From: a virus
Strand: one strand, 5' to 3'
IMG/VR virus record: IMGVR_UViG_3300035698_019624
Span: 1-44,470 of that record
DNA: 44,470 bases
How positions within the stretch are numbered: position 1 is the first letter of the stretch; each line of letters opens with the position of its first letter. Under the pieces are notes generated by a model, which searched no databases, was not told the DNA's origin, and saw only the letters and a program-made list of their open reading frames with translations. The position numbers and the translations under genes were made by a program. Positions 1 through 8,496 of the stretch are shown here, one piece after another.

Positions 1-31
1 AGCTCCTAAAGCTAAGAAAGCTAAAATATAA
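1..31 (+). CDS. 3' end of an upstream gene (partial)
   Basis: An open frame enters from the left edge (codons from base 2) and ends with TAA at 29-31, encoding a short Ala/Lys-rich tail (APKAKKAKI). Its stop shares an A with the ATG of the next gene (TAATG), the same coupling used repeatedly in this window, which is why I take it as real. Only nine residues are visible, so no function can be assigned. Confidence 0.55.
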   Translation, partial: APKAKKAKI

Positions 32-1674
32 TGTCAAACGTACAAGTATTTAATGATAGATTTTCTTATGGCAATCCAGCTTTTGCTGCAATTGAAGATG
101 TTGTTGATACATTAGTTGATACAACTTTAGAATCTTTATCGCCATCTTTAAAAGAGATGGCAAATACTGTACGTAGACATAGTGTTCTTTTAAAAAAGAA
201 AACAACTAAAGAAATATATTTCTGTATAATTGAACATGCAGATCCTCGTATAGCTTTAGTTTTAGCTGCTTCAAGAGACAAAACTGGACTGAGATTATTC
301 CCAACATTAGAACAAGTTAAAGAAGCTATGTTTGGTCCTCTCAGTCCTGATGATACTACTTTTATTGATGGACAAAATAATATATTTGTTCAAGGAATAA
401 AAAGAGTAGCAGCAGCATTAGCAGCAAGTGTTATTATTGGGCAATTAGCTCAAATTCCTGAACAAGCTAAACATGCTGATGTATTAGAAACACAAGCATT
501 AGCTGATTTAGATCGAATTATATCAGTTCCTGATATATTAAAAGAAGCTATATCTTCTGTTAATAAATTAGATGGTACTGTTAATCAAGCTTTCTTTTTC
601 GAGAATAGAAGTTTTTCTTTAAATAGTACTCTTAATATAAGTATATTTTTATCAACAGAATTATCGCCATCTTGGATTTCTGTTGGTTCGTTTAGTGGAA
701 ACATTACTACAAGTGATATTGTTATTGCGATAGCTGATGCTATCAATACACAAACTTTAGTTAGTAATCAAGGAAATATTGTTGCAAGTCCTATAATAGA
801 TGGCAAAAATAAATTTCATAGAATAGAATTTTCTGCAAGAAACAGAGATTCAACAATTCAAAACGAACTTATTATTGTTCGTATAGTTAATTTAGAAAAT
901 ACAATAAAACAAGATCTTCCTTTTAAATGGGGTACAGAAGCAGAATGGATGGGGATAGGTGAAGTTAATTCAGCTATTTTAACTGTTCAACAAGGAAAAA
1001 CCACAACAGCTATACAAAATTCTGCAAACAGAACTGGTAATCCAACTGTCCTTTATTTTAAAAGAGCACCAGTAAACTCTGGTAATCAAGTATTAAGTCA
1101 GTCGGGAATTATTATATCAGATGCTACTTGGGCTAGCACGTCTTTGATATATAGAATTAGTCCTACACAATCGGATGCTGTTACTGTTCTTTTTGAAAGA
1201 GAAACATCTGCAGATCCAGTAATACAAGCTAATTTAGATTCATATAGACCATCAAAATTAGCTTTAGCTTTGCTTAACGCTTTGTTTATTAATAAAAGTG
1301 CAAGTAAAGCATTAGGTGCATTAATTCGTAACGACGATCCTAGTAGTGCAAATGCAATGACAGCAATAGAATTAGTAGCATTTAATGCTATGAATCCACA
1401 GGTGTGGATGATACTAGATTTATTGCAAATACCATCTGACATATTAGTTTCAGTTGGAAATCTTAATGGACCTGTAACACCATTTTCTTCGTTGCCAAAA
1501 ACAGTTAGAGTTGAAACACATTACGAATTTAGGTTATCTGCAACTAGTATTGATAATCCTACTTCTTCAGGAACTAATTTCTTATCAAAACCAAAAGTAT
1601 TACGTTTAAAAGAAAGTAGTCCATTAAAAGATTTATTTAAAGATGCTACTTATCATTCAAGGAACTTTTTGTAA
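31..1674 (+). CDS. Putative virion/tail protein, 547 aa, unrecognised
   Basis: I do not recognise a family. The start at 31 is fixed by TAATG overlap with the upstream frame. Residues 1-190 look alpha-helical, with an Ala-rich hydrophobic stretch around residues 125-140. The rest is rich in Ser, Thr, Asn and Ile with short beta-type strands, typical of phage structural proteins. It ends in a TAATG overlap with the following 269-aa gene, so the two are translationally coupled. The position just upstream of the sheath is where neck, head-completion or tail-terminator proteins often lie in contractile-tail phages, so a connector or tail-completion role is possible. That is inference from position only. 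Confidence 0.8.
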   Translation: MSNVQVFNDRFSYGNPAFAAIEDVVDTLVDTTLESLSPSLKEMANTVRRHSVLLKKKTTKEIYFCIIEHADPRIALVLAASRDKTGLRLFPTLEQVKEAMFGPLSPDDTTFIDGQNNIFVQGIKRVAAALAASVIIGQLAQIPEQAKHADVLETQALADLDRIISVPDILKEAISSVNKLDGTVNQAFFFENRSFSLNSTLNISIFLSTELSPSWISVGSFSGNITTSDIVIAIADAINTQTLVSNQGNIVASPIIDGKNKFHRIEFSARNRDSTIQNELIIVRIVNLENTIKQDLPFKWGTEAEWMGIGEVNSAILTVQQGKTTTAIQNSANRTGNPTVLYFKRAPVNSGNQVLSQSGIIISDATWASTSLIYRISPTQSDAVTVLFERETSADPVIQANLDSYRPSKLALALLNALFINKSASKALGALIRNDDPSSANAMTAIELVAFNAMNPQVWMILDLLQIPSDILVSVGNLNGPVTPFSSLPKTVRVETHYEFRLSATSIDNPTSSGTNFLSKPKVLRLKESSPLKDLFKDATYHSRNFL

Positions 1675-2483
1675 TGGAGCGTGTAGCACCAACAGTTAGA
1701 CAATTAATTAACGCAGTACTTGGTTCAATAGCGACTCATCCTAGAATAATAAACCCTGAAATTTATTATCCAATTGTAGGTGCTGATGAACAAAAAGAAG
1801 AAGTTAAGATAATTAAATATAGAAATTATGATGGTATTGAATTACAAGAACCTGGCTTAGTACTAGACGTATTTCCTTACTATTCTAGTAGAACATTTTC
1901 TAGTGGATTGAGAGCAAAGTCTGGTGGAAAAAGTGTTGCTTTTAAACCAATGACTTTAAGCCATAATTCTAGAAATAGTAATTATCAGGAAGCTACTTAT
2001 AATGTAGTTATTCAATTAAATTATCAAGACGTAGCTATTAATAATACTGCAACATATAAATATGATGTAATGTCAAGTACTGGTTCTGATTTTTTACAAA
2101 TACCTCACGGATATAATGTTAGAACTCGTGAACAAAATTTGATGGATTTATATGGAAATAAAATTGTAGGCGTTCATAATTTTAATGACCCTAATTTATA
2201 TCAAGAAAGTATAAACATAGAAGTAGATATAAATCCAGGAGAAGAAATCCTACGAGAATATTTAGATTTACTTCGTTTAGTTGTAAATGATATGCCAACT
2301 TTATTACCATTTTCTATAAGAGATGGTTTTGTTAAAGAATTTGATTTTCCAACTACTTCTTGGAATAGAACTAGTTCAGATATTTATTTTCATTTTGCTT
2401 GGTTATTAGTAGAATTCGTAGTATTTCCACCAGGAGGTTGGGGCAATTTAAAAACAATTGAAGAAATAATCATATCAGATTAA
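1674..2483 (+). CDS. Putative tail completion/terminator-type protein, 269 aa
   Basis: The start is set by TAATG overlap with the preceding stop, with an AAGGAA ribosome site about 10 nt upstream. The protein is mixed alpha/beta with no membrane segment or known catalytic motif. It has an aromatic, acidic C-terminal half containing a Pro-Gly-Gly turn. It is the last gene before the sheath, separated from it by 87 bp. Neighbourhood suggests a sheath- or tube-terminator or neck protein, but I cannot match it to a named family by eye. A generic structural protein is equally possible. Confidence 0.75.
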   Translation: MERVAPTVRQLINAVLGSIATHPRIINPEIYYPIVGADEQKEEVKIIKYRNYDGIELQEPGLVLDVFPYYSSRTFSSGLRAKSGGKSVAFKPMTLSHNSRNSNYQEATYNVVIQLNYQDVAINNTATYKYDVMSSTGSDFLQIPHGYNVRTREQNLMDLYGNKIVGVHNFNDPNLYQESINIEVDINPGEEILREYLDLLRLVVNDMPTLLPFSIRDGFVKEFDFPTTSWNRTSSDIYFHFAWLLVEFVVFPPGGWGNLKTIEEIIISD

Positions 2484-2491
2484 ATAAGATT

Positions 2492-2515
2492 CATTTTTCG
2501 ATAACATTTTTCGAT
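2492..2515 (+). repeat. Direct repeat CATTTTTCGAT x2 upstream of the sheath gene
   Basis: The 11-bp word CATTTTTCGAT occurs at 2492-2502 and again at 2505-2515, a 13-bp period, in the intergenic region before the sheath. Such a helically unphased but close direct repeat could be a regulator or sigma-factor site for the most strongly expressed late genes. No canonical -35/-10 pair is evident here. Confidence 0.5.
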
Positions 2516-2570
2516 TAGATTAACTAAAGAGAAATACGATATTATTCAGTTAGGTTTATACAACATATAT

Positions 2571-5369
2571 ATGACAACCTCAGTACCTGGAAGTAATTAC
2601 GCCTTCCCAAATATTAAATTTAATGAAAGTACTATTGGTCCTGTTCCTTTTACTCCCGAATGGAGAAATACTATTGGTTTAGCTGGTGTATTTAATAAAG
2701 GTCCTCAAGGTCCAATTCAAATTAATTCACGACAACAATTTAACGCTTTATTTTCTGAAGATGACTCTGCTGGTTCTATCTTTGTTAGACAAGCAATGTT
2801 GCAAGGTGCAACAAACTTTTCTATCAGTAGAGTAATGCCTTCGGCACGTTCTGCAGTCGGAACAGTTAGTTTGCAATCTGGAACTAATCCAACAATTAAT
2901 GAAGCTCATGTTTCGCCATCTGGTCCAAAAACCATTGGTTTAACATTAAACATTAATTATGTTGGTTCTCCAGTTATTAGACCTGGTGTATATATTGGTT
3001 CACCAGTTCGTATTAATTCAATATCTCAATTTCTTCCTGTATTTGAAGGAATTGGATATTTTGATGCAACTATTCAAGAAAAAATTGTTCTTGCATCAAT
3101 TACTCCTTCAGCCGCAGTAACTTTAAGTTTTATTGATATTGCTGCTAGTGGAATTTCTTTAGTTTCTATTAGTTCTTCTACCGATTCTGCAGGAACAGCT
3201 ATTGTACGAAGTAAAGTTAAGCCTGGTTTAGTTATAACAAAAGATGTTGCTGACGCTAGTACGACTGCTCTTCCAGTAGGCGGTTTACAAATTCTTTCAT
3301 ATCCTTATGAAAGTGCAACTGGTGTGTATTCTTTTTATGTTAAAGGAACTATAACTGGTGCTGTAACAGCAACTCCAACATCGGTAGTTGTTGGTGCTCC
3401 TACAGGAACTGATTATTATATTTTACGTTATCAGTATCGCACTCCAAGTGGAAGTCTTTTGCCAAGTACAACTATTTCAACAAACACGTATGATGTAGTT
3501 GGAAGTGCTCAAGGTTTCTTTACTGTTGGTAATTTGGTAAAAACTTTTCAAGATATTAAGTTTTTAAATAATGCTGCTGGTGTTATAACTGAAGTTAATA
3601 CTGGAATTCAAGTTGCTTTGGGAGACACCAACAACAGTGATCCAATGGAACTTATTCCTGGTTCAGTATTCACTGTTCCGTTTATTAAAACGTCAGTATC
3701 TATTGGAGAAACTGATGCTAATGCTCCTGGCTTCCCAGTTACTAGTAAAGCATTTATTGGTGGAACATCTTCTTCAGATATTCTTACCAATCTTAGATTA
3801 GAAATGCTTAAAAATGAATTTGTAATGGGCTTACTTGATGGAGTAGACCTTAATATTTCATTAGTTCCTAACAGCGTTTCATTTACAACTAATTTCCAAT
3901 CAATTGAAGCTAATCGAGTTTATTATAAATTAACTCGCACTGTGTCTTCTGATAGTCCACAAGACATTCTATTTGGTGCTTCAGGCGCTGTTTACGACAC
4001 TAATCTTCCAATGAGTGGTGGTCGTGATGGAATGAAAAGCGCTTCTCGCTTTTTGTATGATGCTAACGGAAATGCTTTAGTTTATATTGAATCTCTATCT
4101 CCTGGAGTTAGTGGAAACAATATTCGAGTTACTGTACGTCCAGCACCTCCAGGAAAATTCAGAATAGACGTAAGAGACGATGCTGCAATTAATAATGCTG
4201 TAGTAAATCCTCCTGAAACTTTTCTTCTTTCCAACTACACAGTTGATAAAGAAACTGGTTTATATGGAGAAACTGCAGACTCTAAGCTAATACGAGCGTA
4301 TTTTGTTCCAGTTTATGAGAATCTAGTTAGTGAGATTGCAACTTCTACTTTTGATCTAACTCCTCAACGTGTTGCTCCTCCTCTATCAGCACTGGAAAAT
4401 TCAATTCAAATCAACAATCCTCTGCATCCTGCTCATCGTGGTGTAGCGTACTTAACTGGAATATATCTTCAAAATGGATATGAACCAGTTGATTATAAAG
4501 TTACTGCCCCTAGTGACAATGATTATGTTGATGCTATTCGTCGTTTAGAAACGGAAGATGTTGCTATTCTTTGTGCTGCTTCATTAAATGTTGGAGACGT
4601 TCGTTATGAACGTGCAATTACTGAACTGCTTGTACAAGCTGAACAATCAACTACTTTTAATGGATTAAGAGTATCTGTTGTTGCTACTTCTCCTAACTTG
4701 TCAGCATCAAGAAGTGAAACAGTTACTGCTGGTATTAGCAGTGACCGCTTAGTGGTAGTTTCTGGATTTACTCGCATGGCAGGAGTACGTTCTGTTTCTA
4801 CTTCTCCTGATGGATTCTATGCTGGTATCCTTGCTTCTATTCCTCCTCATGTATCGCCTGCGGCGGTGTATGCTGGTAAAAGTATTAATGGAGTATTACG
4901 CACTGATACTAAGAATGACCCATCTTACCTTAACTCTTTAACGTTAAGTCGTATTGAAGTATTACACTTCGATAACGGAATGCAACTGTATAAGTTTCTT
5001 AATGGTCTTACAACTTCAAGTGATCCAACTACTAAGTGGGTTGCTATACGTCGTTTGGCAGATCAAATCATTATGGATTTGTATCGTAATCTTCAATGGG
5101 TACGTTCACTTCCACATGATGCTGGACTTCGTAGTCGTGTTGCTAGTGCAATAGATGCATATCTTCGTACACTAATGCGTGGTGGTCAGATTTATACATA
5201 TCAACCAACGATATGTGATGAATCCAATAACACAATTGATGATATTTCACGAGGTTATCTAAACGTTCGTGTAACATATACTCCTGTGTTTCCTGCTGAC
5301 TTCATCAACGTTGACTTGTTAAGAGATATTACTAGTGAATTCTCTTTAACAACTTCGGTTGGTCGTTAA
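2571..5369 (+). CDS. Contractile tail sheath protein
   Basis: This is the sheath subunit that forms the contractile cylinder around the tail tube. At 932 aa it is longer than typical sheaths (roughly 400-700 aa), with extra beta-rich material in the middle that probably decorates the outer surface. Residues 36-61 carry the usual N-terminal sheath signature (GLAGVFNKGPQGP followed by a QFNALF element). The last about 230 residues hold the conserved core, including the RRLADQIIMDLYRNLQWV helix and a terminal strand region ending in FINVDLLRD. The tube gene follows directly. Arg codons here are often CGT/CGC, whereas most of the window uses AGA, as expected for a highly expressed gene. The start is ATG 2571; there is no clear Shine-Dalgarno sequence. 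Confidence 0.95.
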   Translation: MTTSVPGSNYAFPNIKFNESTIGPVPFTPEWRNTIGLAGVFNKGPQGPIQINSRQQFNALFSEDDSAGSIFVRQAMLQGATNFSISRVMPSARSAVGTVSLQSGTNPTINEAHVSPSGPKTIGLTLNINYVGSPVIRPGVYIGSPVRINSISQFLPVFEGIGYFDATIQEKIVLASITPSAAVTLSFIDIAASGISLVSISSSTDSAGTAIVRSKVKPGLVITKDVADASTTALPVGGLQILSYPYESATGVYSFYVKGTITGAVTATPTSVVVGAPTGTDYYILRYQYRTPSGSLLPSTTISTNTYDVVGSAQGFFTVGNLVKTFQDIKFLNNAAGVITEVNTGIQVALGDTNNSDPMELIPGSVFTVPFIKTSVSIGETDANAPGFPVTSKAFIGGTSSSDILTNLRLEMLKNEFVMGLLDGVDLNISLVPNSVSFTTNFQSIEANRVYYKLTRTVSSDSPQDILFGASGAVYDTNLPMSGGRDGMKSASRFLYDANGNALVYIESLSPGVSGNNIRVTVRPAPPGKFRIDVRDDAAINNAVVNPPETFLLSNYTVDKETGLYGETADSKLIRAYFVPVYENLVSEIATSTFDLTPQRVAPPLSALENSIQINNPLHPAHRGVAYLTGIYLQNGYEPVDYKVTAPSDNDYVDAIRRLETEDVAILCAASLNVGDVRYERAITELLVQAEQSTTFNGLRVSVVATSPNLSASRSETVTAGISSDRLVVVSGFTRMAGVRSVSTSPDGFYAGILASIPPHVSPAAVYAGKSINGVLRTDTKNDPSYLNSLTLSRIEVLHFDNGMQLYKFLNGLTTSSDPTTKWVAIRRLADQIIMDLYRNLQWVRSLPHDAGLRSRVASAIDAYLRTLMRGGQIYTYQPTICDESNNTIDDISRGYLNVRVTYTPVFPADFINVDLLRDITSEFSLTTSVGR

Positions 5370-5376
5370 TAAAAAA

Positions 5377-5402
5377 GTTAGTTAGTTGAAAAACTAACTA
5401 AC
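5377..5402 (+). promoter_or_regulatory. Perfect 11-bp hairpin with GAAA loop between sheath and tube
   Basis: GTTAGTTAGTT (5377-5387), loop GAAA, then AACTAACTAAC (5392-5402) form a perfect stem with a GNRA tetraloop. It is followed by AAATATTT rather than a U-tract, so it is a poor intrinsic terminator on the plus strand. It could act as an mRNA-stabilising or processing hairpin at the 3' end of the sheath message or the 5' end of the tube message. Confidence 0.6.
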
Positions 5403-5425
5403 AAATATTTACATTTATAAAATAT

Positions 5426-6214
5426 ATGACATACATAGCAGGTCCATCTTTAACATCAACCAACGGTAATAGTGTTAGTACTATAGGCGGAGCCGTTGTT
5501 AATAACGCAGGTCTCGATCCTTTTCAAGGTTATGATGCTAGTGTTTGGGTTTTAGACCAAGCAACTGGTAAATACAACCTTGTAGGAGAATTTACATCAG
5601 TTCAAGTCACTGTCCAAAATGCTACAGAACCTTATCTAGAACTCAATCAACGTATTCCCCGTTACTTAGATGGTGAATTACAAATAGGTTGGGTACTTGA
5701 ACGAGGAATGATTGATGTACGAATTCTTCAACAAACCTTTGGTATTAGTACTCTTTCTCGCGAACTTAAACTTTCACGTAACTCTAGATTCCAAATTGTG
5801 TTTGAAATTAACGCACCAGAATTAGATAGAGTTAACAACACTGTAAGTGCAGGTCGTGGTTCTGTCGGTAATGGCGGATTATTAGTTTATCCTTCGCAAG
5901 CTGGTACGTTTAGTCAGCCTAAAGCGAAAGGTCAAATTAGATTATCTAATTGCAAAATTGACAGTTTAACCTTTGGTGCAACTGCTGGTCGTAACGTAAT
6001 AGCTAACAGGTGGGAAGGTTTAGCTGAAGGCATTGAAGAAGTTTCTACTACTTCTGTGTGGGCTGGTACAGCTCTAGGTTCAACTCAGACTGCTCAAGAT
6101 TCATTCCAGAACATTGGTACAGTTAACCAAGGTTTAGCTGGTAGTCAAGCAGGAAGACCAATTGGAGTATCTAGTACAGTATTAAGTAGTAATGGTACTG
6201 CTGACGGTTTTTAA
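5426..6214 (+). CDS. Tail tube protein
   Basis: This is the inner tube subunit of the contractile tail, at 262 aa. It lies immediately after the sheath gene and is followed by a strong terminator, so sheath and tube form their own transcription unit. The protein is beta-rich. It contains VWVLDQATGKYNLVGEF near residues 40-56 and an ELNQRIPRYLDGELQIGWVLERG segment near residues 73-95, resembling tail tube proteins that polymerise as hexameric rings. The C-terminal 45 residues are Ser/Gly/Thr-rich and probably flexible. The ATG at 5426 follows an AT-rich leader without a Shine-Dalgarno sequence. The call rests on position, size and fold-like pattern. Confidence 0.88.
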   Translation: MTYIAGPSLTSTNGNSVSTIGGAVVNNAGLDPFQGYDASVWVLDQATGKYNLVGEFTSVQVTVQNATEPYLELNQRIPRYLDGELQIGWVLERGMIDVRILQQTFGISTLSRELKLSRNSRFQIVFEINAPELDRVNNTVSAGRGSVGNGGLLVYPSQAGTFSQPKAKGQIRLSNCKIDSLTFGATAGRNVIANRWEGLAEGIEEVSTTSVWAGTALGSTQTAQDSFQNIGTVNQGLAGSQAGRPIGVSSTVLSSNGTADGF

Positions 6215-6232
6215 TAATCAGATACAAATATA

Positions 6233-6270
6233 AAAATCCGGTTAACATTATGTTAGTCGGATTTTTTTTT
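6233..6270 (+). terminator. Intrinsic terminator after the tail tube gene
   Basis: AAATCCG pairs with CGGATTT across an extended stem (GTTAACA with TGTTAGT, two G-U wobbles) and is followed by nine to ten T residues at 6261-6270. This is a textbook rho-independent terminator separating the sheath-tube unit from the baseplate genes. Confidence 0.9.
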
Positions 6271-6278
6271 AAATTTAA

Positions 6279-8081
6279 ATGGCAAGAAAAGATAGAGATT
6301 TACTTAAAGCTAAAACTGGACTTAATAGAACGCCAGATATTATTGCTAACGCTATTGCAAATCCTTTAGTTGTTAGAGATTTTTACAAAGGTTCTGAACT
6401 TGGTGATAATTGTCATTTTAAAAATGGAGCTATTCCAGTTGCTGTTATAACAGATTTAAAAGGAACAATTATTTCTGGTAACGCAATTGTAAGTGCAGAA
6501 GGTATAGTTCAAAATCCTTCAGATACACCTGGATGGTTAGTATCTGGATGTAAAATTATGGTTACTAGGTTTTGGGCTGCTTCTACAGCATCTATTGCTC
6601 TTACATGTTCTTTTAAACAAGGTCAAGTACCACCCCAAGTACCAGAAGTATTAAGTTATGAAAGAGACTTTTGTGTTTGGATTGGTTTTATAAATGAAGT
6701 TAGAGCTGTAGTTCAATCAGATCTTAAAAATGGTTTGCTTGTAAGAACGTTTGTAGGAGTAATAGAAAATCAACAAGTAACTTGTTCAGCAACTGGCGGT
6801 GTTACTTTGCAAATTCAAGCTAGATGTAGAATGAAATGGCTTATGGATTCTATGGTTTATCTTTCTCCAGATGAACTTAAGAAAACTGCAGAAAATGAAG
6901 ATAAAGCTTCTTCTTTTTTAAGACGTTCAGACTTAATTTTAAAAATAGCACAAAGAGGAATTGGGCAAGGAGATGAAACTGAATGTATTGATTGTGGAAA
7001 ACAAATATTAAAAAGTAAAGAATATACTATTGATATTGAAGATGATGCTTTAATTAATAGTGATACTTGGTATGAAAGTAAAGGTCCTTTAGTTGGTAAA
7101 ACTAGAACTGATTTAGAAGTTCAAGAAAATCCTGAATTTCGTATATTTGTTGGAAGAGCAGGTATTCAACTAGAACAAGCTAGTGCATTTTTAGTAAATC
7201 AACAATTATCAATTGAAATAATTAAATTTCTTGCTTTACAAGAAGTATTTCCAACAGAAGTATTTCAAGATAGTAGAGATGGTAACTTTTATTTCTGTCC
7301 AAGAGCTAATGATATAACTGGATTAGTCGATCCTAAAAGATTTTTTAGAACTTATTATTGGGGCGGTGCACCTGAAGATTCTAATGTTAATCAATCAACA
7401 CATTCTTTTAGAGAAGAAAGAAGTTCAATTAGTTTAAAAACAAATTTTTTGATTGATAAGTCAGCTCCTTTATCTGATAATTCAGGTCAGGACGATTGGA
7501 TGATTCATTTAAGAACTAAACCTGATGCTTTGAAAAATGTTAGATTTGCTTGTAAAATTCAACGTATAAGTGACCCGACTATACAATCTTTAGCAGAAGC
7601 AGCAACTGTTGCGTTAGCAATGGCAAGAATTATGGGTCGTGAAACAAGAGCAGCAATGATTGTTGTTTCAGGAGATCCTTCTTTAATTCCCGGTGAAGTA
7701 ATTCAAATTATCGGTTCACCAATGTTAAAGAATGGAGGAAGAGATCAAGTTAATTCAGATCGTTCAATGTTTCTTGAATACAACGAACGTTACAAAGATA
7801 ATGTTAAAGAATATGGAGAGCAGGCATTTAACGGTGTTGATGAAAAAGAAATTGAACTTCCTGTATATGATAAATCTGTCGCAAAATTTAGTGTTAGTCC
7901 AGAAGCTCAAGACCCTAGTGAAATTATGTGTAAAACAACTTCACAAGTTCAAGGTGAAAATGGAATTGGTTTTAATAAGGAACCTGAAACTATATTTAGA
8001 ATTGATGCAGTTATGCATAAAATAAACATGGGTGGTAGCACTGGATATACTTCAGAGTGTGCATTACTTAGCCCTTTCTGA
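6279..8081 (+). CDS. Putative baseplate hub protein (gpD/gp27/gp44-like)
   Basis: A 600-aa protein placed after the tube and ahead of the spike-type gene, the position of the hub in Mu-like order. Around residues 435-485 it has an Arg-rich helix (ALAMARIMGRETRAAMIVV) followed by GDPSLIPGEVIQIIG, the pattern seen near the C-terminus of hub proteins. Around residue 325 it has VFPTEVFQDSRDGNFYF, also hub-like. It contains a CxxC pair (ECIDCGK, near residue 240) and several further Cys residues, unusual in this Cys-poor gene set. The ATG lies only 8 nt after the preceding terminator and there is no ribosome site. The next Met is about 90 codons downstream, so this start is kept. Family call is by motif reading only. 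Confidence 0.6.
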   Translation: MARKDRDLLKAKTGLNRTPDIIANAIANPLVVRDFYKGSELGDNCHFKNGAIPVAVITDLKGTIISGNAIVSAEGIVQNPSDTPGWLVSGCKIMVTRFWAASTASIALTCSFKQGQVPPQVPEVLSYERDFCVWIGFINEVRAVVQSDLKNGLLVRTFVGVIENQQVTCSATGGVTLQIQARCRMKWLMDSMVYLSPDELKKTAENEDKASSFLRRSDLILKIAQRGIGQGDETECIDCGKQILKSKEYTIDIEDDALINSDTWYESKGPLVGKTRTDLEVQENPEFRIFVGRAGIQLEQASAFLVNQQLSIEIIKFLALQEVFPTEVFQDSRDGNFYFCPRANDITGLVDPKRFFRTYYWGGAPEDSNVNQSTHSFREERSSISLKTNFLIDKSAPLSDNSGQDDWMIHLRTKPDALKNVRFACKIQRISDPTIQSLAEAATVALAMARIMGRETRAAMIVVSGDPSLIPGEVIQIIGSPMLKNGGRDQVNSDRSMFLEYNERYKDNVKEYGEQAFNGVDEKEIELPVYDKSVAKFSVSPEAQDPSEIMCKTTSQVQGENGIGFNKEPETIFRIDAVMHKINMGGSTGYTSECALLSPF

Positions 8082-8113
8082 TATAATTAAGAAGTACTAG
8101 TTCAATGTTTTAA

Positions 8114-8410
8114 ATGAAAGTTGCAAGTAATAAATCTTCTCATGTTTACTTAATTCACGCTTTTGGTACTGACATGTTTAAGATTGGTATTGCAACTGAT
8201 TCATTTAAAAGAATCAAAACACTACAAACTGGAAGTCCTGTCGAACTTCAACTAATAAGAAATGTTAAATGTAAATATCCAAGTATGTTAGAAAATGAAT
8301 TACATACTGGTATATTTAATAAATACCATTCTCATGGAGAGTGGTTTAAAATACCTAAAGAAGAATGTGTAGCTTTATTTGATAAACATACCATTCCTTA
8401 TCAACTATAG
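8114..8410 (+). CDS. T5orf172/GIY-YIG-superfamily protein
   Basis: A 98-aa stand-alone domain. VYLI (11-14), FKIG (22-25), Arg33 in a helix, LQTGSP (37-42), Glu60 with His64, and the closing GEWF (75-78) match the T5orf172/MUG113 branch of the GIY-YIG nuclease superfamily. In that branch the second half-motif is KIG and the catalytic Arg and Glu are retained. It probably cuts or binds DNA and may be a homing-type or accessory nuclease. It has its own strong terminator and sits alone between the hub gene and a ribbon-helix-helix gene, which suits a small acquired gene. Activity is inferred. Confidence 0.85.
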   Translation: MKVASNKSSHVYLIHAFGTDMFKIGIATDSFKRIKTLQTGSPVELQLIRNVKCKYPSMLENELHTGIFNKYHSHGEWFKIPKEECVALFDKHTIPYQL

Positions 8411-8440
8411 AAAAAGAACCCCAATTTAATTGGGGTTTTT
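8411..8440 (+). terminator. Intrinsic terminator after the T5orf172 gene
   Basis: The stem AACCCCAATT / AATTGGGGTT (8417-8426 and 8428-8437), with a short T-rich apex, is preceded by A residues and followed by TTTTT. It is a strong rho-independent terminator. Confidence 0.92.
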
Positions 8441-8446
8441 AATAGC

Positions 8447-8472
8447 AATTTTATCTTGGATAGGATAAAATT
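8447..8472. promoter_or_regulatory. Perfect 9-bp inverted repeat, candidate operator for the RHH gene
   Basis: AATTTTATC (8447-8455) and GATAAAATT (8464-8472) form a perfect inverted repeat with an 8-bp spacer, 24 bp ahead of a gene whose product starts with a ribbon-helix-helix DNA-binding domain. There is no T-tract after it, so it is not a terminator. RHH proteins commonly bind palindromes in their own promoter, so autoregulation is a reasonable inference. Confidence 0.5.
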
Positions 8473-8496
8473 AAGATACATTCTTTCTTAGTTTAC

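Noticed and set aside
1098-1442. 114-codon minus-strand open frame
   Set aside because: It lies fully inside a well-supported plus-strand gene with overlapping junctions, and has no recognisable protein pattern.
3613-3801. Short plus-strand frame inside the sheath gene
   Set aside because: Out-of-frame shadow with Leu-rich composition and no ribosome site.
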